64,000 bases of DNA from Emticicia sp051209875 (GTDB lineage Bacteria > Bacteroidota > Bacteroidia > Cytophagales > Spirosomataceae), in contig NZ_JBNTQY010000001.1 in NCBI RefSeq assembly GCF_051209875.1, positions 4,650,001 through 4,714,000 on the forward strand, given 5' to 3'. A program made the translations under genes and the position numbers. The notes under the pieces are model-generated. The model saw nothing but the letters and a program-made list of their open reading frames with translations. It was not told where the DNA came from and did no database searches. Below, piece by piece: positions 8,503 to 16,978 of the stretch. Positions within the stretch are counted from its first letter, which is position 1. Every line of letters begins with the position of its first letter.

Positions 8503-8853
8503 TTATTTTACAACAAGATTATTTTCGTCTGGAAAAACAACCAATGGTTTGTGCGTTTTTGCCTCTTCTTGTGTCATCCAACCATAAGAAATAATAATTA
8601 CAATATCACCAACTTCGGCTTTACGAGCAGCCGCTCCGTTGAGACATATAATTCCTGACCCACGCTTACCTTTGATTGCGTAAGTTTCTAATCGTTCACC
8701 ATTATTATTATTGACTACTTGTACTCGTTCATTTTCAATGATTCCAGCTGCATCAAGCAAGTCTTCGTCGATTGTAATACTTCCTACGTAATTGAGTTCG
8801 GCTTGAGTAACCTTCACTCGGTGGATTTTTGATTTGAAAATATTGATTAACAT
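8503..8853 (-). CDS. panD: Aspartate 1-decarboxylase proenzyme
   Basis: Makes beta-alanine from L-aspartate for pantothenate and CoA synthesis. 116 residues, the normal length. The self-cleavage site is intact: Tyr22-Val23-Gly24-Ser25, where Ser25 becomes the pyruvoyl cofactor after Gly24-Ser25 cleavage. Other recognisable parts are the N-terminal KSKIHRVKVTQAEL, then NGERLETYAIKG and LNGAAARKAEVGDIVII. The Gly-Ser cleavage depends on a maturation factor in some bacteria only; none is seen nearby. It is divergent from the DUF5916 gene and precedes the YbhN-like gene. Confidence 0.97.
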   Translation of the reverse strand: MLINIFKSKIHRVKVTQAELNYVGSITIDEDLLDAAGIIENERVQVVNNNNGERLETYAIKGKRGSGIICLNGAAARKAEVGDIVIIISYGWMTQEEAKTHKPLVVFPDENNLVVK

Positions 8854-8857
8854 TTGA

Positions 8858-8890
8858 TAGAATTTACGATTTTAGAATTACGATTTACGA
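8858..8890. repeat. TTACGATTT word repeat upstream of panD
   Basis: Three reiterations of a TTTACGA / ATTACGA word separated by TTTAGAA, immediately upstream of the panD ATG. It looks like one arm of the spacer-repeat class; only a weak complementary stretch (TTTTAAATC near 8920-8930) follows. Confidence 0.45.
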
Positions 8891-8932
8891 ATGATTTGAA
8901 ATGGGATAATTTTAAATCATCTAAAAGAGTTG

Positions 8933-8940
8933 CAAAATTA
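8933..8940 (-). promoter_or_regulatory. Putative panD -7 element
   Basis: TAATTTTG on the reverse strand matches the Bacteroidota -7 consensus TAnnTTTG exactly. No good TTTG -33 box is present at the expected spacing, so support is partial. The implied 5' leader is about 70 bases and would include the TTACGA word repeat. Confidence 0.35.
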
Positions 8941-9002
8941 TAAAATTGCTTGTGAAAGAAACATTTAGTCAGACAATAAAATTCATATTAAAATTTTTTA
9001 AT

Positions 9003-9010
9003 TAGTTTTG
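9003..9010 (+). promoter_or_regulatory. Putative -7 element of DUF5916 gene
   Basis: TAGTTTTG is an exact TAnnTTTG match 24 bases before the ATG at 9034. The -33 region is not recognisable. Confidence 0.4.
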
Positions 9011-9033
9011 TACTGAAAAAGCTCATCGACAAA

Positions 9034-11256
9034 ATGATAAAAAAACTACTATTACTTTTAGTTACCACTACTTCTATATCCTTCGCCCAAGATGCCGATA
9101 TTTTTAAACCCGATTCTATCAAAAAAGTCATTGAAGCTACTCAAATTAACTCTTCGCTTCGAATTGATGGGGCGATGAATGATGTAGAATGGAAAAAAAT
9201 CAAACCTACATCAGGATTTATACAAATTGAGCCATTTCAAGGAAAAAATGCTACCCAAAATACAGAAGTCAGGGTACTTTATAATAAACAATATCTTTAT
9301 TTTGGCATTTTTGCACATGATTCTCTTGGCAAAAAAGCCATTAGAGCTACCGATTTCAAAAGAGATTTTAATGTAAGACAACACGATATGGTAGCGTTAT
9401 CATTCGATGGTTTCAATGATAAACGTAACTCAATGGTTTTGGTAACCAATCCGTATGGCGTGCAACGAGATTTGCTATCATTTGATGACCTATATTATGA
9501 TACCGATTGGGACGGACTTTGGCGAGTACGCACCACACGAACCGATTCTGGCTGGGTAGCTGAAATAGCGATTCCGTGGCAAACCCTACGTTATCCAAAA
9601 ACTACCGAAGCCATTCAAAATTGGGGTTTAAATGTTTTTCGTAGTCGCCGAATGACCAACGAGCAAACAGCTTTTTCGCCTTATCCTCGATCGTTTTCTA
9701 ATTTAAGAATGACTTATGCAGGTGTTTTGAAAAACTTGCAGCCTCCACCACCCTCTCCTAATGTCAGAATTCAACCTTATTTTTTGACATCTTATGATAA
9801 TTATAATGGTGGAATTTCACCTAAGCCCACTCAAACTAATTTTAAATTGGGTGGTGAATTAAAATGGGCAATCAACCCAAATGCTGTTTTAGACTTAACT
9901 ACCAATACGGATTTTGCCCAAGCGGATGCCGACCGTCAAGTAAATAATGTCACTCGTTTTTCGGTGTTTTTCCCTGAAAGACGGCAATTTTTTCTTGAAA
10001 ATGCCTCGCTTTTTGGTGTAGGTGTTGGGCCAAATCAAGATTTATCGGGCGGTACAATGAGGGTACAGCCTTTTTTTAGTAGAAGAATCGGTCTCGATGA
10101 TGCAGGTAATCCAATTCCGATTGATGCGGGAGGGCGATTTGTATATCGCTCATTGAAGAGAAATTATGGAGCAATTGTAATGCGTCAACGAGGCGTGGGT
10201 GATACGCCAGCAACCAACTTTTTTGTAGGAAGATTTTCTGAAAACTTTGGCAAACAAAATCGTATTGGTGGGCTTTTGACAGTAAAAAATCGTCCTGACG
10301 GTTCAAATATTGTTGGTACAATTGATGGCTTTTTCCGTTTGAGTCAATCACACTCGCTCAATACGATGGCGGTTTATTCGACTTCTACTCATGGTGGAAA
10401 GCAAGGTTTTTCGGGCTTTGCTCAATATTATTATACCAATAATCAATTCAAAATTTGGTGGACAGAATCCGTCGTAACAAAAAACTTTAATCCTGAAATG
10501 GGTTTTGTTTCTCGAAGCGATGTAGTCGGTACTACACCTGGGATTTTTTGGTATAATCGAGGTAGATGGTTACCATTTAAAAAATATATTCGTGCTTTTG
10601 AACCAGGCATCATGACTGAATTTTACCACCAGGCCTCAACTGGGAAATTGATAGAAAGGCAGTTAAACATCAATCCAGTTTGGTTCAATTTTCAAAATGG
10701 TGGTTTTTTGGGTTATTTAGTTAATCCAACTTTCCAACGTTTAACCGAGCCTTTCGAGCCACTCGGTGTTAGCATTCCTTTAGGAGATTATAACTATGTC
10801 AGACACCAAATTTACGCCAGTACCGACCCTTCAAAAATTATTAATATATCACTTGATTACAACTGGGGAAGCTATTTTGATGGAAAATTGGTTGGTAATA
10901 ATTTTAAATTACAATTTGCACCTATCCCGCATGTTTCAATCGTTGGAACGTATAATCGTAATAATTTTAAAGGCGTTGGTGATGTCATAGGCAATAAAGC
11001 TGTCGATTTATATGCCATCGAAGGACGTTTTGCTTTGAATCCTCGTGTGCAATTGATTAGTTTTTATCAAAAAAACTCGGAAAATAGTTCCCAAAATTAT
11101 AACATCCGTCTTTCGTGGGAATATCAACCTTTATCGTATATTTACTTTGTTTATAATCGCCGAGGCTTTGATAATGTTTTGCAACCAAATATGCAACGAG
11201 CTACTCAAACCGAAAATCATGTCATTGCCAAAATTAGCTATTTGAAGCAGTTTTAA
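9034..11256 (+). CDS. DUF5916 outer-membrane protein with CBM9-like domain
   Basis: 740 residues with a signal peptide (MIKKLLLLLVTTTSISFAQ). The N-terminal part (about 30-230) resembles the carbohydrate-binding family 9 fold (SLRIDGAMNDVEWKK, LYFGIFAHDS, WVAEIAIPW). The rest (about 240-740) is DUF5916, with the hallmark FFPERRQFFLENASLFGVG, and has the alternating pattern of a beta-barrel. The family is common in Bacteroidota; a role in surface carbohydrate binding is inference and no substrate is known. It precedes the gluconate-dehydrogenase-type genes on the same strand with a hairpin in the 85-base spacer. Confidence 0.87.
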   Translation: MIKKLLLLLVTTTSISFAQDADIFKPDSIKKVIEATQINSSLRIDGAMNDVEWKKIKPTSGFIQIEPFQGKNATQNTEVRVLYNKQYLYFGIFAHDSLGKKAIRATDFKRDFNVRQHDMVALSFDGFNDKRNSMVLVTNPYGVQRDLLSFDDLYYDTDWDGLWRVRTTRTDSGWVAEIAIPWQTLRYPKTTEAIQNWGLNVFRSRRMTNEQTAFSPYPRSFSNLRMTYAGVLKNLQPPPPSPNVRIQPYFLTSYDNYNGGISPKPTQTNFKLGGELKWAINPNAVLDLTTNTDFAQADADRQVNNVTRFSVFFPERRQFFLENASLFGVGVGPNQDLSGGTMRVQPFFSRRIGLDDAGNPIPIDAGGRFVYRSLKRNYGAIVMRQRGVGDTPATNFFVGRFSENFGKQNRIGGLLTVKNRPDGSNIVGTIDGFFRLSQSHSLNTMAVYSTSTHGGKQGFSGFAQYYYTNNQFKIWWTESVVTKNFNPEMGFVSRSDVVGTTPGIFWYNRGRWLPFKKYIRAFEPGIMTEFYHQASTGKLIERQLNINPVWFNFQNGGFLGYLVNPTFQRLTEPFEPLGVSIPLGDYNYVRHQIYASTDPSKIINISLDYNWGSYFDGKLVGNNFKLQFAPIPHVSIVGTYNRNNFKGVGDVIGNKAVDLYAIEGRFALNPRVQLISFYQKNSENSSQNYNIRLSWEYQPLSYIYFVYNRRGFDNVLQPNMQRATQTENHVIAKISYLKQF

Positions 11257-11268
11257 CAGACCTTTTAA

Positions 11269-11302
11269 AAACCTGCAAGGTCTGAAAAGACCTTACAGGT
11301 TT
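11269..11302 (+). repeat. Hairpin with GAAA loop after DUF5916 gene
   Basis: AAACCTGCAAGGTCT (11269-11283) pairs with AGACCTTACAGGTTT (11288-11302), 14 of 15 positions complementary, closed by a GAAA tetraloop. A preceding CAGACCTT at 11257-11264 could pair alternatively with AAGGTCTG at 11277-11284. No T run follows, so it is an intercistronic stem rather than a classical terminator. Confidence 0.65.
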
Positions 11303-11341
11303 AAGCATCAGTATTTATTCAACCTTAAAAACAACAAAACT

Positions 11342-11857
11342 ATGAAAAGACGCTCCGCACTGAAAAACCTGTCCATAGCTTTTGGTAGCTTAATGACTCT
11401 TCCTGCTTGGGCTTCAAGTTGGACACCAGACTCTATTGGCACTACTACAACATTATCAGTTAGTGATGAATCTCTGTTAGCAGAAATCGTAGAAACGATT
11501 ATTCCTGAAACAAATACGCCAGGAGCAAAATCGCTCAAAGTACATCAGTTTGCCCTAAGAATGATAAACGATTGTTATGGTGAAGCAGCACAAAAAAGTT
11601 TGAAACAAGGACTTGTGAAAATAGAAGATTTGGCCAAGCAAAGCAATAATAAATCATTTATGGAATGTGATGCCAAACAACGCACCGATATTATTTTACA
11701 ATTGAGCAAAGCTGATGATGCCAGCAAAAAGTTTGTAGATATGATTAAAAATCTAACCATTCGGGGCTATACAAATTCTGAATATTACATGGTCAATATT
11801 CAAAAATATACCATGGCTCCAGGTTTTTATCATGGTTGTGTTCCTGTAAAAAGTTAA
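11342..11857 (+). CDS. Gluconate 2-dehydrogenase subunit 3 family protein
   Basis: 171 residues; small (gamma) subunit of a periplasmic FAD sugar dehydrogenase. The N-terminus MKRRSALKNLSIAFG carries a twin-arginine followed by a hydrophobic stretch and ASS, i.e. a Tat-type signal. The family segment AEIVETIIPETNTPGAK and the later HQFALRMINDCYG are clear. In characterised glucose and glucoside dehydrogenases this subunit chaperones the FAD subunit through the Tat system (established for related complexes). The GMC subunit begins 51 bases downstream and has no signal of its own, which fits such a pairing. Confidence 0.9.
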   Translation: MKRRSALKNLSIAFGSLMTLPAWASSWTPDSIGTTTTLSVSDESLLAEIVETIIPETNTPGAKSLKVHQFALRMINDCYGEAAQKSLKQGLVKIEDLAKQSNNKSFMECDAKQRTDIILQLSKADDASKKFVDMIKNLTIRGYTNSEYYMVNIQKYTMAPGFYHGCVPVKS

Positions 11858-11908
11858 AATTTTTACATTGAGAATTCAAAATTCTATCATTCAAAACTCA
11901 CTAAGAAA

Positions 11909-13627
11909 ATGTCATATTTTAATATAGATTCAATAAAAGACCGCACTTTTGATGCCATTGTTGTTGGCTCAGGAATCAGTGGCGGTTGGTCAGCTAAAGA
12001 GTTGACAGGCAAAGGGTTACGCACTTTATTGTTGGAACGTGGTCGAGATGTAAAGCACATTGTTGATTATCCAACAACGCTAAAAAACCCTTGGGAATTT
12101 GACCATGCAGGGCAAATCACCAAAGAGTTAAGAGATGCCAATCCAATTGCAAGTAGATGTTATGCTTTTGGCGAAGATGCCTCACATTTTTTTGTAAAAG
12201 ATGCCGAACATCCTTATGTTCAAGAAAAACCATTTGACTGGATTCGTGGCTACCAAGTTGGTGGTAAATCTTTGATGTGGGCAAGAGGAACACAGCGTTG
12301 GTCACAGTATGATTTTGATGGCCCCGCTCGTGATGGTTTTGCCGTTGAATGGCCAATTGGCTATGCCGATATTGCTCCGTGGTATAGTTATGTAGAGAAA
12401 TTTGCGGGAATTTCTGGCAATAAAGATGGTTTACCACAATTGCCCGATGGTGAGTTTTTACCTCCACATGAGCAATCATGCGTTGAAAAGCATTTTACGC
12501 AACAAATGGCAAAGCATTATAATGGGAGTCGCCCAATTATTATTGGTCGTTGTGCCCACTTAACAAAACCCAAGGAAATTCACTTTCAACAAGGACGTGG
12601 ACAATGCCAAAACCGTGATTTATGCCAGCGTGGTTGTCCTTATGGTGGATATTTTAGCAGTAATTCATCAACAATTCCTTGGGCACAGCGTACAGGAAAG
12701 CTAACTTTAAAGCCTGATTCGGTTGTTCATTCAATTATTTATGATGAGAAAAAGGGCAAAGCTACGGGCGTACGAGTGATTGATGCTCACACCAAAGAAA
12801 TGACCGAATACTATGCAAGAGTCATTTTTGTAAATGCGTCAACGCTCAATACCAACTTAATTTTATTAAATTCAACCTCCAATCGTTTTCAGAATGGCTT
12901 AGGAAATGACAATGGTTTATTAGGAAAATACATTGCATTTCATAATTTCCGAACAACAATTTCGGGAGAATACGAAGGATTTTTGGATAGTACTACCGAA
13001 GGCATTCGTCCAAATGGTAGTTATATTCCTCGTTTTCGTAATGTATTCAAACAAGAGACCGACTTTTTGCGGGGTTATGCAGCAGGTTTTGGTACAAGCC
13101 GTATGACTTATAATGATACTTCGGGTATTGGCGAAGATTTGAAAAATAGTTTAGCCAACAAAAAATACGGTAATTGGCGAGTTGGCTCTCACATGATGGG
13201 CGAAACGATTCCAAAAGAGAGTAATTACGCCACTTTAGATAAAACTTTGACTGACCAATGGGGAATTCCTCAATTGAAAGTTTCGGTAGCTTATGATGAT
13301 AATGATGAGAAAATGATTAAAGATTTTCATGAGCAATTGACCGAAATGTACACCAAAGCAGGTTTTACCAATATCAAAACACATGATAACCCTAAAAAAG
13401 CTCCTGGTCTTGATATTCACGAAATGGGTGGTGTAAGAATGGGTAAAGATCCAAAAACTTCTATGCTTAATAAGTGGAATCAATTGCACAATTGTAAAAA
13501 TGTATTTGTCACTGATGGAGCTTGTATGACTTCCAATTCTACACAAAACCCTTCGTTGACATTTATGGCAATTACCGCTCGTGCAGCAGACTATGCTGTA
13601 AAAGAGTTCAAGAAAGGAAATTTGTAA
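11909..13627 (+). CDS. GMC-type FAD sugar dehydrogenase, catalytic subunit
   Basis: 572 residues. The N-terminal dinucleotide fold DAIVVGSGISGGWSAKEL binds FAD; the C-terminal half contains HEMGGVRMG and STQNPSLTFMAITAR, as in glucose-methanol-choline oxidoreductases. No signal peptide is present, consistent with co-export with the Tat subunit just upstream. Cys233, Cys239 and Cys243 form CX5CX3C within GQCQNRDLCQRGCPYGG; the same spacing binds a 3Fe-4S cluster in bacterial FAD glucose dehydrogenase. Likely oxidises a sugar or glycoside and passes electrons to an unseen cytochrome; a glucoside 3-dehydrogenase role is possible. No cytochrome c subunit gene is adjacent. Confidence 0.88.
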   Translation: MSYFNIDSIKDRTFDAIVVGSGISGGWSAKELTGKGLRTLLLERGRDVKHIVDYPTTLKNPWEFDHAGQITKELRDANPIASRCYAFGEDASHFFVKDAEHPYVQEKPFDWIRGYQVGGKSLMWARGTQRWSQYDFDGPARDGFAVEWPIGYADIAPWYSYVEKFAGISGNKDGLPQLPDGEFLPPHEQSCVEKHFTQQMAKHYNGSRPIIIGRCAHLTKPKEIHFQQGRGQCQNRDLCQRGCPYGGYFSSNSSTIPWAQRTGKLTLKPDSVVHSIIYDEKKGKATGVRVIDAHTKEMTEYYARVIFVNASTLNTNLILLNSTSNRFQNGLGNDNGLLGKYIAFHNFRTTISGEYEGFLDSTTEGIRPNGSYIPRFRNVFKQETDFLRGYAAGFGTSRMTYNDTSGIGEDLKNSLANKKYGNWRVGSHMMGETIPKESNYATLDKTLTDQWGIPQLKVSVAYDDNDEKMIKDFHEQLTEMYTKAGFTNIKTHDNPKKAPGLDIHEMGGVRMGKDPKTSMLNKWNQLHNCKNVFVTDGACMTSNSTQNPSLTFMAITARAADYAVKEFKKGNL

Positions 13628-13634
13628 TAAAAAT

Positions 13635-13686
13635 AATGTAGAACAATTTTCTAAATTGTTAACAATTCGGAGAATTGTTCTACATT
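13635..13686. repeat. GTAGAACAATT palindrome between GMC and DJ-1 genes
   Basis: Two 26-base arms meet without a loop: AATGTAGAACAATT... (13635-13660) and ...AATTGTTCTACATT (13661-13686). 23 of 26 positions are complementary and two of the remaining three are G-T wobbles. It fills the spacer between two co-directional genes and is related to the CACAATTT palindromes at 8477 and 22302. Confidence 0.75.
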
Positions 13687-13731
13687 TCAATTCATCAAGT
13701 TATTATAAAAAACACCCAAAACTATTTTCTC

Positions 13732-14340
13732 ATGCGTACAGTTGCAATTTTTATTTTTGATGATGTAGAAGTTTTAGACTTCACTGGGCCATTCGAGATT
13801 TTTGGTGTAACTGGAAAGCAAGGTGGTGGCGAAGGGCTTTTTGATGTTTTTACGGTAGCCGAAAAATCAAGCATTGCCGCTCGCAATAATTTAGTGGTAA
13901 CACCAACTTATACTTTTGAAAACTGCCCTACGCCAGATATTTTACTCATTCCAGGTGGTGGAGGTTTTAAGGCTGATGGCACACCTTTTGGCACTCGACG
14001 AGAAATGAATAATGAAAAAGTATTGAATTGGGTACGGGAAATGAATGAAAAAGTAGAATTATTACTATCGGTTTGTACGGGTTCATTAATTTTGGCAAAA
14101 GCAGGTTTACTCGAAGGACTTTCGGCAACTACGCATTTCAAAGCAGTTGAACAAATGAGACAAGCGGCTCCAAATACAACACTTTTTCCTGAAAAACGAT
14201 GGGTTGATAATGGTAGAATTATTTTATCTGCAGGAGTTTCAGCAGGAATAGATATGTCTTTGTATGTTGTTTCAAAACTACATGGGAAAGTTGTTGCTGA
14301 TGATACAGCTACATATATTCAGTATGATTATTGGAAGTAA
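13732..14340 (+). CDS. DJ-1/PfpI family protein
   Basis: 202 residues from the ATG at 13732 (MRTVAIFIFDDVEVLDFTGPFEIFG); an upstream in-frame TTG would read through the repeat and is rejected. The nucleophile elbow is LLSVCTGSLILAKAGLL, with the conserved Cys about residue 118, and an N-terminal acidic residue (Glu/Asp in DVEVLDF) is in the usual place. Closest in style to the ThiJ/isonitrile-hydratase-like, AraC-N-terminal-like branch of the superfamily, but no DNA-binding domain follows. Function unknown: glyoxalase, deglycase and hydratase roles have been found in the family. Transcription ends at the hairpin at 14350-14392. Confidence 0.88.
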   Translation: MRTVAIFIFDDVEVLDFTGPFEIFGVTGKQGGGEGLFDVFTVAEKSSIAARNNLVVTPTYTFENCPTPDILLIPGGGGFKADGTPFGTRREMNNEKVLNWVREMNEKVELLLSVCTGSLILAKAGLLEGLSATTHFKAVEQMRQAAPNTTLFPEKRWVDNGRIILSAGVSAGIDMSLYVVSKLHGKVVADDTATYIQYDYWK

Positions 14341-14349
14341 AAACTTAGA

Positions 14350-14392
14350 CAAAGAACGAGAATTATGCTTTTTCTCGTTCTTTGAATTTTTT
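14350..14392. terminator. Bidirectional terminator
   Basis: CAAAGAACGAGAA (14350-14362) is perfectly complementary to TTCTCGTTCTTTG (14372-14384), followed by AATTTTTTAA. It separates the convergent DJ-1 gene and the secreted-protein gene at 14412. Confidence 0.85.
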
Positions 14393-14411
14393 AAAACTCA
14401 GTATAAGTTTT

Positions 14412-14789
14412 CTACAATTTGACTCTTTGGGTTTCGAGTAAAATGCCATCTGCATAAAGTCCAATTACAGCACCATTAGGTAGGTCTTTAGTAGAAATCT
14501 GTACTGCACCTTGCCTTTGCATCAAACTAATTTTCTTTAGTTCTTGATCAATTTTGGGATGGAAAACTATTATCTCACCAGTAGTTTTTCCCTCTGGCAA
14601 CGAAAATTTCATTGTAAACATCGAGGCAGATTTAACAGTAGGATCTTCTTGAAGATAAACAGCAGGCGTCGAAATTATTGTTGAAACGGCCTTTTGTTGA
14701 GCGGGTGTTCGGCCATTTTCGTCAATTTCTTGACAAAATGCTGAAAAATAAAACATTGATAAAGCTATAAATATACAAGTTGTTTTCAT
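14412..14789 (-). CDS. Small secreted protein of unknown function
   Basis: 125 residues with a signal peptide (MKTTCIFIALSMFYFSAFCQ). Not recognised as a known family. The C-terminal end LPNGAVIGLYADGILLETQR has the look of the last strands of an immunoglobulin-like or type IX secretion C-terminal domain (PxGxYxxxxxxxGxxxxTxKxxL), but it is too short for a confident call. It lies 62 bases downstream of the tail-fibre-like gene on the same strand, so the two may be expressed together as surface or secreted proteins. Confidence 0.7.
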   Translation of the reverse strand: MKTTCIFIALSMFYFSAFCQEIDENGRTPAQQKAVSTIISTPAVYLQEDPTVKSASMFTMKFSLPEGKTTGEIIVFHPKIDQELKKISLMQRQGAVQISTKDLPNGAVIGLYADGILLETQRVKL

Positions 14790-14851
14790 TTTCTATAATG
14801 TTTATTAAATTCATAACTAACTGATTAAAAGCTATTTACCAAAGCCTTAAT

Positions 14852-16024
14852 TTATTTCTTCTCAGCTTTTCTTTCTTTTTCTTCTTTATTTAGCAGGGCT
14901 TCTATACGTTCCATTCGTGCGTTTAGTTCTTCGTAGTGCGATATTTTTGCTTTTAATGTTTCTATCTCGCTTTGTTGCTCTTGTATGGCTTTTATTAAGA
15001 TAGGAATCAAGCCTGTATAATTCAAACCTTTATACTTTGTTTTGTCTTTTGCCTCTGATATTTCTGACACCAGTTCAGGCAAAACCTTTTCAACTTCTTG
15101 AGCTATTAACCCGATTTGGCGTTCTTTTGGCAAACCCATTTCTTTCAATTCATCATATCGAAAATCATATTTCAAAGGGTTTAATTTTTTGATGACCCCT
15201 AAAGCATCATTAATTTGTTCAAAATTATGTTTGAGGCGAATATCAGAAGCGGGAACAATGGCATTTTTCACCCAAATTCTTCCATCAGCTTGAATATCAA
15301 TACTACTTGTAGGAGCCCCTGGTCTGATACGAAATGGTAACCTACTTCCACTTGTTATATCTCTAACAAAAAAATTAGCCTCATTTCCAGCCACATCCCA
15401 AGTTTGAGCAGCAAATCCTAAATTTGAATTTTGCTCAAGTCTCATAGCTGGCGTATCTCCAGTAGTCACGTGAATGTCTAAAATTGGGTTATTATTTCCT
15501 AAACCTAAATTACCAACAGAACTTAAAAAAAATGAATTAGTTGGGGCTCCTGCAATAATTTTAAAGGGAGTTTTTGAACCGTCAACATCAAGAATTGAAA
15601 ATGAATTTGTACCACCACTGGCACTTTCGTTGGCTTCTATTTGCCAATCATTGGTCGGAAAACCTACCCCTGTACTTGTATCTTCAAATTTTATTCGAGT
15701 ATTATTTTCTTTATACCTTTGGGTATCAAAGCCAAAAGATTCGTTATTGACACAGTCTATACCAACACATTCGCTACCTTGTACAATCTGGTCATCAGGT
15801 ACTACCACATCTGCGATACTTTTTTGCAATTGAGTGTTCTTTTGTTGATCTAACAAAAATTGTTGAGGTGATTGCTTTTGGGTATATGCCTTTGTTTTGT
15901 AAGTAGAAGTTGCTGGTTTGGGCAGAGCTTTTGTTTCTTTTATATTCTGAGCAAATACGCTATTAACAAATAATAAACAATAGAAAATAGCCATTCTGGT
16001 TAGAATAGTCTCATTATTTTTCAT
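14852..16024 (-). CDS. Surface protein with S74 chaperone (tail-fibre) domain
   Basis: 390 residues, signal peptide at the N-terminus (ending about residue 25, SVFAQ). The middle contains a beta-rich repeat (NLGLGNNNPILDIHVTTGDTP) as in trimeric fibre stalks. About residues 260-350 form a peptidase S74 intramolecular chaperone of endosialidase: SDIRLKHNFEQI, LNPLKYDF and QIGLIAQEVEKVLPELV are diagnostic, with the Ser before DxRLK being the usual autocleavage point. A coiled coil with a Lys/Glu-rich tail ends the protein. In Bacteroidota these are cell-surface fibres rather than phage parts; no phage genes are nearby. Confidence 0.87.
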   Translation of the reverse strand: MKNNETILTRMAIFYCLLFVNSVFAQNIKETKALPKPATSTYKTKAYTQKQSPQQFLLDQQKNTQLQKSIADVVVPDDQIVQGSECVGIDCVNNESFGFDTQRYKENNTRIKFEDTSTGVGFPTNDWQIEANESASGGTNSFSILDVDGSKTPFKIIAGAPTNSFFLSSVGNLGLGNNNPILDIHVTTGDTPAMRLEQNSNLGFAAQTWDVAGNEANFFVRDITSGSRLPFRIRPGAPTSSIDIQADGRIWVKNAIVPASDIRLKHNFEQINDALGVIKKLNPLKYDFRYDELKEMGLPKERQIGLIAQEVEKVLPELVSEISEAKDKTKYKGLNYTGLIPILIKAIQEQQSEIETLKAKISHYEELNARMERIEALLNKEEKERKAEKK

Positions 16025-16198
16025 AAGAAAAAATGGTTAGTTGACATACAGAAAAACTTTAGGAGAATCTTATTCAAAGATAATAATAAAGCAATGGCAA
16101 TGATAAATATGCCAGACAATCCATTTAATATTTTATTAAATGGCAAAATTAGTAAGAGAAAAACTAAGTAATAGAAATAAAGTTGCGTTATATTATAT

Positions 16199-16978
16199 TT
16201 AATACTTCTTAACCGAATAAATATCCATCACCAAATAACTGCCATCAATATTCGTAAAATTGAGTTTTACGAAACCATATTCTTCATTGAAATAGGCAAC
16301 CAAGCGGGTTTCTCCAATAACACTTTGAGCGTTTGCTTCAACAACAAAGCATTTTAAATAACCAATATTGGTTTTGATTATCTGTATATCTCTAATGCGA
16401 TAATTTGAATTTACTTCTACACTTCCTTGCCAAGTTTTCCATTTCTGACTTCCACCAATATCGCTCGTAGTGGTCATACTTTGCCAAAAATTACCCTTCA
16501 CAAAAGGCTCTTTTATTTCAGGAAATGGATTGAGTTCGGTTATCAAAAAATGATTTTCTCGTGGCAAATGAATCGTCACATCTTTACAAACTTCTACCAA
16601 ACCCGTCTGCTCATGTTTAATTCCACGACGCTCTTTGTTCAAATAATCGTATTGTAGCAATGACTCTTTACCAAAATAATCGCCTACTTTTACGGTCAAA
16701 GCCAATTGATGAACGGCCGTATAATCTTGCTCAAAAGTTAATCTTGATTTCGATTCGAGTTTCCAACTTTCTTCATAAGGTACAATATGCTCGGGTTTTG
16801 TATAAAGTTTCACCAACAAAGTATCTTTATTTTGAAGGAAGTAATATTTATAAAAAAACTGTCGATATTGCTTATAAATAGTGTTATCTTCTGTCAAATA
16901 CCTCATTTCTTCAAACGTTTGTCCGAAGGAACTTTGTAGAAAAACAAAGAAAAAAAGTATGAAAACACTACATTTCAT
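16199..16978 (-). CDS. Secreted protein of unknown function, coupled to miaA
   Basis: 259 residues with a signal peptide (MKCSVFILFFFVFLQSSFGQ). I do not recognise the family; the sequence is rich in predicted beta strands and aromatic residues, somewhat reminiscent of DUF3108-like periplasmic proteins. Its ATG overlaps the miaA stop codon in an ATGA tetranucleotide (16975-16978), so it is probably translated by coupling to miaA. That is a surprising pairing of a tRNA-modifying enzyme with an exported protein, and likely reflects operon convenience. 174 bases without an obvious gene separate it from the S74 protein gene. Confidence 0.75.
   Translation of the reverse strand: MKCSVFILFFFVFLQSSFGQTFEEMRYLTEDNTIYKQYRQFFYKYYFLQNKDTLLVKLYTKPEHIVPYEESWKLESKSRLTFEQDYTAVHQLALTVKVGDYFGKESLLQYDYLNKERRGIKHEQTGLVEVCKDVTIHLPRENHFLITELNPFPEIKEPFVKGNFWQSMTTTSDIGGSQKWKTWQGSVEVNSNYRIRDIQIIKTNIGYLKCFVVEANAQSVIGETRLVAYFNEEYGFVKLNFTNIDGSYLVMDIYSVKKY

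Noticed and set aside
13235..13690. 151-residue leftward frame opposite the end of the GMC gene
   Set aside because: It is antisense to a well-conserved coding sequence and crosses the palindrome at 13635-13686.
14852..16024. Prophage remnant suggested by the tail-fibre/S74 domain proteins (also 60873-62705)
   Set aside because: Both have signal peptides and sit among chromosomal genes with no capsid, terminase, integrase or lysis genes; S74-type fibres are common surface proteins in Bacteroidota.
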